This document shows positions 12,301 through 24,384 of a DNA stretch of 64,000 nucleotides, piece after piece. The DNA is taken from assembly GCF_001039355.2 (NCBI RefSeq), contig NW_019774147.1, positions 357,219-421,218 of the forward strand. Direction: 5' to 3'. The position numbers and the translations under genes are program-made. Every line of letters begins with the position of its first letter. The first letter of the stretch is position 1. The stretch is from Lingula anatina (taxonomy: Eukaryota > Brachiopoda > Lingulata > Lingulida > Lingulidae). The notes below the pieces were generated by a model. That model had not been told where the DNA came from and ran no database searches. It saw only the letters and a program-made list of their open reading frames with translations.

Positions 12301-12464
12301 CACTGTTCTTGTGATATTTGATTTTTATTTTCCATGTCAGCGAAATGATCTAGATACTTCTTAAATAATCATTTTGACTAGACAATAAGCAATATTTGGG
12401 ATATTTCATTATGCGCTTTTTAGAGTAAAGAAAGTAATTCAAATATCCCTTTTCATCACAACTA

Positions 12465-12638
12465 AATCATTATGGTGTGCTTCTTAAAAAATAAAGCTCA
12501 TTTAACGTGCCTTATTGTTGCCATATTCCTTTCATCAAAAATGATAAAAGATAATGGATATAGCCTATCAGTGGTTAATTTAACAAAAACACGATCACGC
12601 AGTTGCGAGGTTTCGCATCGTTAAATCGCAGTACGTCG
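12465..12638. repeat. Diverged non-coding duplication, copy A
   Basis: Shares with 15750-15916 an ordered series of matches: attatggYgt, ttcttaaaaaataaa, cattaaacg-gcct, gataatgga, ttaattt, cgatcac, gttg/ttgcgaggtttcg and gtcgcagta. Weaker matches extend on both sides. No frame is conserved between the copies. Confidence 0.6.
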
Positions 12639-13303
12639 TGAATCGTCAATTAACATCAGATGCTTATTTCACCAAAGTGCTATCTTTTTTTTAAAAAAAC
12701 AAAACATAAAAATAATATTCAGATAGTGAATTTAATACATTTTTGACAGGTTGAAGTCAATCCTGGTATCAAAAATGAATAACAATCTTGAAGCAATTTT
12801 AAATGTAACAATTTCGTTGCATCAAAATGCATTGCTTACATGCAGAACTAGTAATATGTCCAAGGATATTAATAAACACTTTTTAACTTGTTCTGAGGAG
12901 AAAAAGGCGTTAACGTTGGTGCCACTGCAAACGCTTGCATCTTTCAAAATAGCACGGAATTTACCACCTAATAGATCAGTGCCCGATACTTAGGTTTTAA
13001 TCTCCAAGGCAATGACTTCAGTGAGGGTAGGAGTTGTCCAATATACTGGTCATACCTATCCACATTTTAATAGTTTACGTCTAAAGCTGTGGATGAAAAC
13101 AGCACGGGCACGTACATGAATACACACGGTATGAATGTGCCGCACAACATGTAGGGATGATTAGGGTAAAACACGGTTAAAAGGCCGATTGAGTTTAGTT
13201 GCTGTGAATAAATATCAATTGTATCTGCGGGTCAGTATACACTGGCGGAAATGAACAGATACAAGCAAATAGGCCTAGAAGATTATATTAGGCTACATTA
13301 CAG

Positions 13304-13332
13304 CAAGGAGTTATAACAGTTATAACTCCTTG
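13304..13332. repeat. Perfect 29-bp palindrome, copy 2
   Basis: Arms CAAGGAGTTATAAC and its exact complement surround one central A. Compared with 8772-8800, the changed arm base is matched by the complementary change in the other arm. Confidence 0.85.
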
Positions 13333-15539
13333 ATTACAGTGACACTTAAGTACAAAATAACCATATGATTAAGATAAACATCGCGAGTAACTTTCTCTAC
13401 AGAGGTGACTGGTACAGTTCAGTTGAGGGGAAATTTCCTTTAATTAAAGGGTTTCTAAATAAATGTAGACAGTTCAATGACAATTTTATGAGATTTATAT
13501 TAGTGTGAACCCCCATGAGACCGCTCTGAGATTTCACATTGCGTCTTAAAAGGCGGACCTCAGCGATTTTTAAATAACGTGAAATGACGTCACCTATGAT
13601 GCTCATATGGTTGGTTTATCTTTCTTTTTAGCTTTCTCTTGTTATTTAAGCTTGCATACAACGGAAAGAGAGAATATCGCCTAAATGCCTTAAAATGCCC
13701 TGTTTTATAAAAAAATTCTGACTTCATGTTTCTAAATACAGTTAGTGTGCACCAAAGTAATCGACAGAAATCACACGCGTTAACGTCCAATCAAGCCGAA
13801 AAACCTTGTAAAGTATGGGTCACCGATGGGAAGCAACAGAGGTGTGCGAAATCTGCCCGAACGCAGAGTCGCTCCGACGTCATGTACGAGAGAGTTGATA
13901 TTTTGAACCATTTACATCATACCAACCCTAACCTGGTGGATACAATAGGTGGCGGAGTCTGTTACACGAACCTTCGGTTTCTTTACATCGGAGACAGTCT
14001 AGCCAGGTATTTTTTGTCGCAATACATCGCTGCCATCCACATTTTTGTACAAAATCAACATTGATTGATGTGTGGTTATCTCTTTATAGTGCTAAAGCCG
14101 TCTATTTCCGATAAACCCATGCGCATTTCCATTAGTTTGCTGCATTACCTTCTCTTACTGCATTTCTCGTAACAAAACTATAACCCACCATTCAGAAAGA
14201 AATTAAAGTATTGGGGCAGGGCTGTCTCATTATCTTTGTAAACAAGTGTAAATGGAACAGAAAGCTGAATATTCTCTCCTAAACGCGTCGTAAGTTTCGA
14301 CATGGATGTTTTTTTTTTCAAGCCGAAAAAAAAATCATGAAATCACTATAAAGTTATTGTGTCTGGTGATTTTAATCACAATCCAAATATCAAACTGAAA
14401 TCCTATTCAAGGTTACCACTTCATGACAAATCTGTTGCTTTACATTGTTTACGGTGAAAGTGAAATATCGGCATTCTTGGTCCATGTTTATAGCTGTTGC
14501 TTAGAGAATAATGATGCTTGAGGACCTTCGTTCATACCAATAACGAGTACTTCATGTCTGAACATCTAGTTTTTGTGTAATGATACCTCTGTATGTAGGT
14601 TAATTTTTTTATGTTACATAAATAGAAAGCTGTAATTCTTAATTCCATCGGCCACTTGTGGTTTGTGCTTTTGTTTACGTTTAGTTGTCCGAGAAAGGTT
14701 GAGTGTGGTGCGCTCCTCTACCATATTGTTCTATAAAGCAATGACGCCAGTTATATTTTGAGTGTATTTTAACTAGTCGCTTCATATTATCAATCTTTTT
14801 TTTCGCCAAAACTAAATTTATTTTTCAGTGTGGCCGTATCTAAATGGGTAAGTCATAAAACAGCACCCCGCGTTTCATATCTAGAAATTGTTAAAAACTG
14901 ATATCTGTACTATTCTGTCGTTTTAAATATATGTGTAGCACAAGAAGAGGTCTGACGAGCTACCAAAATAACTATGTTCATTAAAATGTCTCTACAGAAT
15001 TTTTTCTTATGCTGATTAACTACAGTTTAAATCTGCAAATCTTATAATTAAACTAATGAAGAGCGTTATTTCCTATCAAATTACCATCGTTTAATCAATT
15101 TTATCAATACCAAGGTTACGCGTATATCTTATTTGAGAAATTCCCCTCCCATACGAAGAAAAAAAATTATATCCTTTACATCTGACACTTTCTGATCAGC
15201 AAACATAACACATTATTTTTTTATGTCTGATAATAAAACACATTTTCGTTCTTCCAACAACTATTCTAGCGAACATTGGGTCCTTGGAAAGTTTTTTTTT
15301 GTATTTAGGTAAATCGATAATTGCACAAAGTAGCCATTTGAGAAAGATCGATCGAAAAAAAAAATAGTGACTTTAAAGACTGATAATCTATTAACAAAAT
15401 TTACATATGAACTGCGTCTCTTTGAAAGCTTGTCCGTAATATAAGAACGCTTCATAATCAATTAATTGTCACGACATTGTGAATGCATCAGGGGAAATTA
15501 CTTTATACTTCAAATACTAACATTCCTGTGGTTTAGAAC

Positions 15540-15605
15540 CCTCTACCCTCTACCAGGGCTACGGAGATATTTTTCAATAGACATCCACAGACATTCCTCT
15601 GGCAA
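15540..15605 (+). mobile_element. Partial copy of the CTCTACCAGGG MITE
   Basis: Begins ccctctaccctctaccaggg, with the terminal repeat start duplicated, followed by a short stretch resembling the family (gagatatttttca). The other end is missing. Confidence 0.5.
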
Positions 15606-15749
15606 TTCGCTTAACACCTAAGGACATGCACTAGATCCATTTGTATTATGATTTTAAAAATGTCAATGCTAGACAAACGACTATCGCACTACTTTCTTAA
15701 ACAGATGGACAATGCACCGTTAAAAGGTGATTTTTTAATCATATTAAAA

Positions 15750-15916
15750 TTATTATGGCGTATTTCTTAAAAAATAAATGCCATTAAACGAGCCTAATTG
15801 TGGTCGTTTTTGCTTTCTCAATAACGATAATGGACACATCGTATCATAGTTTAATTTCACGGAAGCTCGATCACCAAATTGTGAGGTTTCGCTGCGCTGA
15901 GTCGCAGTAGATCGCT
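15750..15916. repeat. Diverged non-coding duplication, copy B
   Basis: Partner of 12465-12638. This copy begins about 100 bases downstream (- strand) of the splice donor of the candidate GPCR first exon. Confidence 0.6.
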
Positions 15917-16014
15917 AGAGTCTAACGCCTTATTAAATGCGCTTTCCCTAAATGTAACAGCACACATGTAAACAGCGCGATTTCGTTTCGCTTGAAATTT
16001 TAACACAGCCTTAC

Positions 16015-16217
16015 CTTTCCACCGAAAGAGCAGTGACTTCAGTCGCTCTGTCCCAAGAGAGGTTCAGGTTCTTTTTCAAGGACATAATTTTGTGGTTTTT
16101 GAAATCAAGAACCCAAAGTAAACAGATCTGATTGAAGACCGCAGCTCTAACAGCTATCAGATGAACAATAGTCACGAACTGTACCAGTGAGAACCACAAA
16201 AGCCTTGCTGCATGCAA
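16015..16217 (-). CDS. Candidate first coding exon with signal-peptide-like start (perhaps of the GPCR gene)
   Basis: Seen on the minus strand: ATG at 16217, then MHAARLLWFSLVQF and a further hydrophobic run to about residue 23, an N-terminus like a signal peptide. The frame is open for 67 codons plus two bases and ends at a good donor (GAAAG followed by gtaagg at 16014). A TATA-like box and two CCAAT boxes lie upstream on the same strand. The exon ends in phase 2. The acceptor at 7074 needs exactly that phase to read on through AAA-ATG into the GPCR frame. Inferred: this may be the 5' exon of the receptor gene across an 8.9-kb intron. It could also belong to another gene, or be chance; residues after the hydrophobic run match nothing I recognise. 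Confidence 0.35.
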
Positions 16218-16316
16218 CGCTGCAGTCCCTTTTTTAACTGCTATTCTACAGCAATGCTTTGCCTTACAAGCAAAGATTTACGAGCTGCTCTGCTTGGATA
16301 TCTGCTGCCGTGTCGC

Positions 16317-16426
16317 CTTTTTATGCGACGCGCGCTGTCACCTGCAGCTCAATACGATTAGCCAGTTTCCCTATAAAAAGCCGCGTGTCAATTTCTATTG
16401 GATTGGAGCAATTCGCAGTGACGTTG
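16317..16426 (-). promoter_or_regulatory. Candidate TATA/CCAAT promoter
   Basis: On the minus strand, CATAAAAAGG at about 16317-16326 lies about 100 bases before the ATG at 16217. A second TATA-like run (on + CTATAAAAAG) lies at about 16370-16380. Two CCAAT boxes are at 16397-16401 and 16402-16406, with a CRE-like TGACGTTG (+ strand) at 16419-16426. The order CRE, CCAAT, TATA, start fits an inducible Pol II promoter for the candidate exon. No experimental support is available. Confidence 0.4.
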
Positions 16427-16429
16427 TCA

Positions 16430-18440
16430 AGATACTTGTACAACGCACTGGTCTTGCTATGTTCATTTGATTCGTTCATATATCGAGTGTAAGACGAAAC
16501 AGGCCATCATGCAAAATTCTCCTTGCTATCTACAGCTAACATAATGGGACAATCATATTTTGTTCGCTTGACGTTCTTCTGTTAACACAGATTAGACAGA
16601 CCGTTTACTAGACAAGTCCATTGCATGATACACTGACTGACGCCCGGTGTTTCAGAATGCTGACTGTACTTAACTACTATCCAGTATCCGCTCACCGTTA
16701 ACGTTGTACATAGTGGCATTAGGGTGTTTGTGATCGAAATCTCAGAAAAGCATTGGAGGGATCGAGGGTGATTTAAGATTTGTTTTGGCGTTTTCTAAAG
16801 GGTAACCTTTACATGTAGCTCATGAAATTGCAGCTACTCCAGGAACGTAAACCACTCGTCAATAATATTTTTTCAGTAATTTGACTTTCAATACTGTCTC
16901 CAATACAACATTCATATCTGTGGTAATAAGCAAGATATATCTTTCTACTATGCCACTCACCCGTATTTTTCATCGCAAGCCGCAAAACATTTTGCATCAA
17001 GTACAGGCAATCATAACCAGAAACGCAACATCATTAATAGATAGGCATAACGATTATGTTTTTACGATAAAGTAGTTTGTTGTATTTTTAGTCAATTTAC
17101 GGCCAATGAAAATTCATGAACAGGCCAATGTATCTAGTCAATAGAATAATTACCTCTGAAAAATAATTACTACATGAATGCCTAAACAGCCCTCAGTGCC
17201 TTAATTAAAGCGACCAACACATATTTCCTTCGCATTTTTGTACAGGACACAAAAAAGATCAAAACAAGGTACTCCTAACTCTATCATTCTAAAAGACACC
17301 AAGTCACTGTTTGAGGTGGCATTATACAAATCAGCATGTTACTGACTGTTTATATGTAGACCTAACATGGCACGAAATAATTAATATCAGTTAATCGTCG
17401 GGTACCACAGTGTATACGCAATGTTTTAAACTGTTGAGTACTGTCATTATCTGCAGGTTTTGACGGTCGATTTATAAATTTAAGTTGGACTTTACACCTA
17501 GCTACTAAGCCAAAGCTTACAGCTAGTTCAGGAAAGGGACGTAAACAGTGGTAAATACACAAGCACCGTTTTTTTTTTCTATCGTGAGAGCAGTGGAGCA
17601 TTTTCTTTTCACAGGGGAGGGGCCACTTTTTACAGCCACGACATTACTAAACGCAGGAAGCAAGAAGCCTAAGGGAATCCTTTCCATTTTTTTCTGAACC
17701 GTTAACCCCCTGTTTAAATGTTGTTTCTTACTACGCGCTTTCACTTTTTATATGTGCATAATGTTTTTTTAATGTAATAATTGCCATTTTGACAAAACCA
17801 TGCTTTCATTAACTTTCATCGCCGTTTCTTGTTATTTCACTGAAAATTGACTAACAAAAAAGGCGACAGATTTATATTATTTATGGTATGGAAAGAACAA
17901 AATGCATAATGGATATAATCTTATATCATTTAAAGGATCATGCTCAGCAGTCAAGCTCTGATCATTGTGATACAAAACCCAGATATAATGGCTTAGGATT
18001 ACAGAAATAATGTTTTGTTGATCTTCATTATTCTACTAATTTCACCTCATTTTAGGATTACCATGCATTTTGAGACACTGTCATTGTAGATAATGTCTTA
18101 CAAAGAGACTGACAAAATGGCAACCATCCAATTTGTACATTAGGTTGGAAAAAATCAGGAATAATACTGCGGTGTATTTCGTGGATTTTCTTCCCCTAAA
18201 AACTGCGCTAAACATGTGACAGGACACGTGCTTACCATTCGCGCTTATATTTTCCCTCTTAAAATACATTTTGAACACGGGTGATTTTTTTTGTTCTCGA
18301 TTCGATTCTGAAGAAGGTATAGGCCTAATGATAAAATAAATGAATGGTTCTGCAATTAGGAAGTTTTCAAAGATTGGAAAAGCCTAGGTAACATTTGCCA
18401 CGCGATGTCCGTTCAGTGCACGTACACTGCACGTATGTAA
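16430..18440. other. Non-coding, nothing recognised
   Basis: AT-rich DNA without recognisable exons or repeats of note; short frames on both strands match nothing I know. Confidence 0.5.
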
Positions 18441-18585
18441 AGCCTCTCTTCTGGTCCTCAAATCAAGTTCGGTCCCTTGGTTCTAAACTGTTTACCAGAG
18501 GCTCTGTTCTGGTCCTACACCTGTTAATGTCCATCATGACGTGTTCTAACGTGTACCCCAAACGTCTCCTTGGCTGACTCTCTTT
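18441..18585 (+). repeat. Left arm of a 3.3-kb-spaced inverted repeat
   Basis: Matches the reverse complement of 21645-21786 over about 145 bases; shared blocks include ctggtcctcaaatcaagttc, ggttctaaactgtt, ctggtcctacacctgt and tccttggctgact. It is probably an end of a large diverged transposon or a pair of dispersed repeats. Confidence 0.75.
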
Positions 18586-21500
18586 TGGGCCCCAAACTTT
18601 TTCTGCGGTATAGTCTTCATTTGGAAACCTGCCAGTATGACGTTCGGGGGAGGGGAGGGGATTAATTACTTGCAGTTGAGCAACTCAACTAACGGTCATT
18701 TGGTTGATTCGCGTGATAAACGGACTAGCTGGCTATTATTTCACAGCATAAATTGAAAGATATAAATTGCAGAGTAACCTTCTGTCGCAAGGATACTACT
18801 TATAATTATTTATTCCCTTCATGCCCCCCTCCCCCCCCCCGGGGGTCACTTGTAATTAATACTCCGTATCTTGATTAATGTGGAAGAATCGAAAGATGAA
18901 AAGAGTGCGCAGACGTGCTTTTGACAGGTCAGGTCACGAAGTAACGGATACGGCATCTCAGGCCACAAAATATGGCTTCACAGGGCAGTGAGCAAACTCG
19001 AGAAATTTCCCTCACGGTCAATATTCCGAGCATATATGGTCACCCTGCTTCCGACATGTCTTTACAACAATTCAGTATCATTATACTGAATTCTATTACT
19101 GTTCTATTACTGATGTTGTATTCAACCATCTAATTGCTATTAAATGGCGCAGAGTACAGGTTCCAAACAGGTATAGCTGCAAACAGTAAAATTGTTTGAT
19201 ATTATTAAAAATATAAACAATTATGTTGATCATAATAACTAAACCACTCTGCAGGCTAACTGTCTACGGGTTATTGTCAAGATGGGTTTAGTTTATAACA
19301 CTCTCCTCTAGTTCGGACATTTACAGAATGTCTTAACCCCTCTCTCTCTCTCGTCATGAATCAAAGTCTCTGACATTTAACATTAGTATTTAAATTCAGG
19401 ATATTTACAGAAATGTGTGAACATGATATTAATTCGAGATAGGATATTTTATAGTGTTTGTAAATGTTACAAAGGAAATTACCAAAAATATATAGCTTTC
19501 CATATTGAGAAGACATGTTCCTCTACTCCCCCTCTCCAGATTTCCTGGCCCGAGGAGCAATATGTTTGTCCTAAGCTCTGAAGCTCTGAACGCGCTTGAT
19601 AGAAACCAGATGTGGAGATAGTGAGATTTTATTGCCCGAGCCAGACTACCGACTTTCCAATCTTATTACAGGTTGAAGTAAGTGTGGGCGGGGGGTATAT
19701 ATCTTCTTAACCGACCAAGCTAGATAGTCACGAAACACGATAAAGTATATCAGTAGAAAGGCTCAACTTGACTTTTTTATTTCAAATCGTTATTTCATAA
19801 CATAATAGTTGCTATGCCCTTATGCTCCCCCTCCCACCCTGAACTCTTGTAATAAATAGTCATTTTTTTTTCATATGAAAGATGAGAGCGTAAATTAACT
19901 TATCACAACCGCTCACGTTTTGCATAACGTTTTTATTAATGTTTCATATTACTTTTAATAACTGCTGAATGCTTTCCCTGTTAGAGGGTACAATGACATA
20001 AACCAGTGAAAGTAATGGAACGTGTCATATATTTATTCCGATATTAATCAAAATATATGTGGCTCACATTTTCACTTTTTGTTGAAAGTTTTCTCACATC
20101 GAACTTGATTGATTGGGTTGGAGTGTCTACATCTGTAACGGTGTTTTAAAGGGTCATAAAGTGACCAATTTTTGAGATAGCGTTATGCGGGACTTCTTGC
20201 TACAGATGAGATGCAAATAAAACGGTATAATGATCGACGTGAAAATGCCTTTAGTCTGTTTTTATGCTTTCCATGTACGCACATCTACTATAATGTATAT
20301 GATTCGAAATTATCAACATCGGATTACTTAAAATAACCATCCAAAGATCATGTACATTACGGCGCGTACACACAATTCGTTTGATTTGTGGTTTTTAATG
20401 AACTTAAATATAGATGCTGCGATAAAGACCATTCAACTGAATAATATATATATATATAGGGCGAAAAAGAAATTGAGACGTCCCTGGAGTCGAGACAAGA
20501 ATCCCGATTCTGTAATAACAGCTAGGTTTGTCTCTTTTAAATTAATTTGAATTGTGCTCTATAACAAGAGAGGCAGTCAATGTGAGGGTCGGTGGCACTT
20601 TTAATGGTGGGGATCGCGTATTTAAATTCAGAGATTTCGGGCATGAAAGAAAATGTTGTGGTTTCCAGGGGTCAGTTTGTAAGATCAAAATTCAGGCCAG
20701 GGCGCTGTTCTGAATCTTTCCCTTGAAGTGGTAAATTGAAACGGGGATGTTAGCCTTTAATTTTGCCCAAGGGAGTACGGCGTTGTGTAACAGTAAATTG
20801 CATTGGTATGCATACTTATACTACGTAGTTATACTGGATCTGTCCTCTACCATTAGTCTATCAAATCGCCACAATGTCTTTGGTCAGATCACTGGGTTTT
20901 CATGATATTCCCTTCACTGTATACGCTCCTAAAGCAATACAATTGGGATGCTAAGTTGTCATCCTGTAGCAAAACATCACTTGAACATTATCTGAATGAT
21001 ATGGGATATACAGCCTGTGAAAGCCTAGGTATAAATACCAACAAGGTATGCAGCACATCTCTAAACCAGCCCCGTCAATCAAACACACATTATGGTCAGT
21101 TGCGTCTTAGTTTAAATGCAGTCAAACAGGCAAATAGGCTTTAATTACGAATACATTGCTCGTTTATTAATAAACTTTGTTTGTTTTAGATCCGCTGATT
21201 CGAAAATAATATAATCCACTCCTACTAAACGCCTATATTTTGGCAGTTTTATAGTGACCATACCAGTCCAGTGGACATTTAGGAAATTCAGGGGAATAAA
21301 CGCGTCCATATGAAGAGCTTATACTAACTTGAAACGGAATAAAGAACGCACGATCATGACAGTGAGTGAGTACCCCCCCCCTCCACATGCACACAATCAC
21401 CCACGAATGTAACTGTCTTGAAAACAAGAGGCAGAGAACGCCATAAATATTTTAGTAGTATTAAGCATCCTAAAGGTAGTCACGCAGAAAAACTTTTTTG

Positions 21501-21644
21501 TTCTTTAAAAAATATGAGAATATATTATAGCAAATATAATACAATTTTAAATAATTGAAATGCATTTCTTTCTAACATTCAGTTTACGTACGTTTTTTTG
21601 GTAGCCTCTGAAAGTTTTAAACCTCAAATATTGGAGACCATAAT
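18586..21644. other. Sequence between the two inverted arms
   Basis: No transposase or other protein was recognised on either strand. A C/G run lies near 18830-18845. It may be the gutted interior of a transposon bounded by the arms, or plain intergenic DNA. Confidence 0.4.
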
Positions 21645-21786
21645 AGAGTCAGCCAAGGACACGTTTGGGGAACACGTTTGAACTCGTAATGATGGACATT
21701 TACAGGTGTAGGACCAGTACAGAGCTTCTTGTGAACAGTTTAGAACCATGGGACCGAACTTGATTTGAGGACCAGAAAAGAGGCTC
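21645..21786 (-). repeat. Right arm of the inverted repeat
   Basis: Reverse-complement partner of 18441-18585, about 90 percent identical by eye. Confidence 0.75.
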
Positions 21787-22065
21787 AACACACGTAGGCC
21801 TATACCTTTTCCATGCAGTGTCTGTGCGGTAGCCGTGGGAAATCATGCGAAATAGTAGGGATTTACGGCCTCCTTAGCTTCTTCGATTTTGTCAAGTTAA
21901 ACCTTTAAACAATTTTTTTTGAATTATAAACTGTAACAATATCGTAGATGACACTGGACAGTTCCCGTCCAGGTATTGTTCCTTGGACTTGCGGTGATGG
22001 TGATAATGGTTGAACCTGTATAAGTGTTGTTGGTCTCTTTCTGTTCCTCCTGTGGTAGTCTTATA

Positions 22066-22761
22066 CCCCTATTCCACACCGATTACGAATTCCTGGAACC
22101 GCCAGGAATTGATAAATCCCAGGTTCTTACTTTAATCGTTATAAATTCTTTAACTCTGGGAATCGTAAAGCATTCGTCTGACCACAATTTGACAACGATT
22201 CTGTAAAGCAGGGGTGAGGGACTTTTTATACCTGTCTTGAGGGAACATTCCTCGAAATTTCAAGAAAAAATAATCAATATTACATTTATAATGGGGGCGT
22301 CTCGATAGTCCGAAGGTTCATTGGTCCGAAGGTTCATTGGTCCGAAAAGTAGTAACGTTTTTATCGATTTTTTAATCAAGGGTTCATTGGTCCGAAGGTT
22401 CTATAGTGAACATTCGGACCAATGAACCTTCGGACTATTGAACCTTCGGACTATCGCTACGGCCCCTTTATAATCGTACCAGAGTCGTAGGCGCATTTGC
22501 CAGATACTTAGCTTTCCTAACTGAATCCTCATATTCCTAGGCTATTCATAAGTCATTCTTGCAAATCGTAGCCATTTCTTGACAACATTCGTGCTGATCA
22601 AGCAGAATCCCACGAAAATTCTTAAGTCTACATTAACAAATCTGTAACTGAATCCTACAGGATCAAAATCTCTATTAGTGGGATTCTGCAAATTTTCACG
22701 ATTCCTTTAATTTATCAATTCTTGGCGGTTCTTGGAATTCATAGTCTGTATAGAATAGGGG
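22066..22761. mobile_element. About 0.7-kb element with terminal inverted repeats, host of a nested MITE
   Basis: The left end CCCCTATTCCACACCGATTA and the reverse complement of the right end (CCCCTATTCTATACAGACTA) match. Both continue through aattcc-gaaccgcc-gaattgataaat for about 55 bases. No coding sequence is seen. The element is interrupted by the insertion at 22293-22466. No target-site duplication is clear. Confidence 0.7.
22293..22466. mobile_element. hAT-like foldback MITE with 8-bp target duplication
   Basis: Flanked by identical TTTATAAT at 22285-22292 and 22467-22474. The ends are GGGGGCGTCTCGATAG and, inverted, GGGGCCGTAGCGATAG. Inside, both arms are built of repeated units of the type ggttcattggtccgaa. 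An 8-bp duplication is the mark of hAT-type insertion, but a related autonomous element was not seen. Confidence 0.85.
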
Positions 22762-23135
22762 CACTAGGAGGCATAAAAACCAATGAAGACTTGCATGAAG
22801 TGGAAGTTGTTTCTTTTTTTGAACACAAGGGTGCTAGAATCGTAGGTGGCTGCACAACGCATAAATCTTCAAGGAAGCCGCACTGAAGGTGTACAGCAAA
22901 TGCACTGGGAGTGGAAGAGCTCGGTACGATCACTTTGTAGCGTCCATGGACCTACATTTAAACTGGCTGTCGGCTGGATATTAGGTTTTTAAAATGCATG
23001 GTCTGCCGGGCTCTGCAGCACGTTACAGACCGTATACACAGGGATAAAACAACCATGATGAAATGACCTTCTTGTATTTGAAAAAAAAAAAAAAAATTAG
23101 CTTGATGTACTAATGACAGAAGGCTAGGAATGTAA

Positions 23136-23376
23136 GGCTGCGTTCACATGAAAAATCTATTTTCTAAAAATCTATTTGCGGTATCTTGTGATCACGGTCT
23201 GTGCCCTGAATACCCTGCGGCGTAATTACTGGCAGCGCGGAGAATTAATTGCAGCCTTGGAAGTAACTGGCTCGCGCTGCCCGTATTCACGCTGTGGGGT
23301 ATTCAGGGCACAGACCGTGATCACAAGATACTGCAAATAGATTTTTAGAAAATAGATTTTCCATGTGAACGCAGCC
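23136..23376. mobile_element. MITE with about 80-bp terminal inverted repeats and TAA target duplication
   Basis: TAA flanks both ends (23133-23135 and 23377-23379). The arms start GGCTGCGTTCACATG and agree for about 80 bases with two or three mismatches, so the insertion is fairly young. A 3-bp TWA duplication is typical of PIF/Harbinger elements. The GC-rich centre has no coding content. Confidence 0.85.
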
Positions 23377-24130
23377 TAAGAGTGTGTTTAGGTCACCATG
23401 GTAGTAACTTCACTTTCTTCTTGTGTCCTTTATACGATTATCTCTGAATAAAATGATAAGGGGGCATTTGTAAAAGCAACATAAACTAAATTGACTTATT
23501 TATCGAATTAATGGGTACAAAAGATTCTTCAGTGTTATGCAAAATTGTTTTTATATCGATAACAGTAGAAAAAAGAAAATATAGCTTTTTGATATATAAA
23601 TAAAATTGTAAATTATTTACATAATGCTTTTCACAATTTGAATGTTTCAAGTGCATGCATAATGTAATGTAAAATATTGTTTGTAATATAGAACCAAAGG
23701 CCTTTGTAAAGAGAATGCACTCTATACGGTTTATGGGGTTGAAGAAAACATTGTGTGGGATTGTATCAGTTAGATTATGTTACAGAAGAAATTGAATGAC
23801 AGGTTTGCAAAATGACAGAATGTATGACAATTCTCAGAAAATTAACTAATAATGCTGATTTTAAAACTCATCTTGGCTTTTCACCAAAATAAAGCCCTCA
23901 AGCAAATTCAAAATGACACAAGCCAGCATAAGATGCATATATGTACATACAACCTATCAGTTTAAACAAGAAGACAGACAAAATAATAAAGCTTCACATA
24001 AAAAATTCACTTTCCTGCAAAAATGTTACAAAGGTAACATTGCTACCCAGTGGTGACAGAAAATGTGTACTCTTCCTGCTCCGACTCACATGGGGGTGAC
24101 AAAAGTAAATATGTGATAGGTGTTATTATA

Positions 24131-24347
24131 GGCTCTGTTCTCACAACTTTTAGATCGATCTATCACCGCGGGGAGTCTCACTAGATTACTGTCAGATAAT
24201 CCGCCTTAAGTGTCCGTCCCCGCCTACTACAAGCTATAAGGGGTAATTAACTTTCGTGTCCGCCCGGCTGACAGCTATTTAGCGTGAACCCCCAGGGAGT
24301 TAGGTCGATCCAATGTAGGTCGATCTAATCTATGAGAATGGGGTGAT
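24131..24347 (+). mobile_element. TTAGATCGATC MITE, copy 1
   Basis: Shares with 58067-58290, and with the reverse complement of 31572-31796, the order: gttctca, tagatcgatctat, ggggagtctcact, a central ggggtaatta, aaccccc-agggag and agatcgatct near the end. The termini of this copy are eroded and its target duplication is not clear. Confidence 0.75.
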
Positions 24348-24384
24348 ACTTTATTACCTCTCACAAGGCAGCTATGCTTATTCC

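Larger units (their letters stand above)
7074..16014 (-). other. Probable GPCR 5' intron or upstream region; repeats, no supported exon
   Basis: From the acceptor at 7074 up to the candidate exon at 16015-16217 I found no other supportable coding exon. The stretch holds a CTACCC-type MITE, a Tc1 relic, two 29-bp palindromes and a diverged non-coding duplication, each listed separately. A 112-codon + strand frame at 13726-14064 is unrecognised. Confidence 0.4.
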
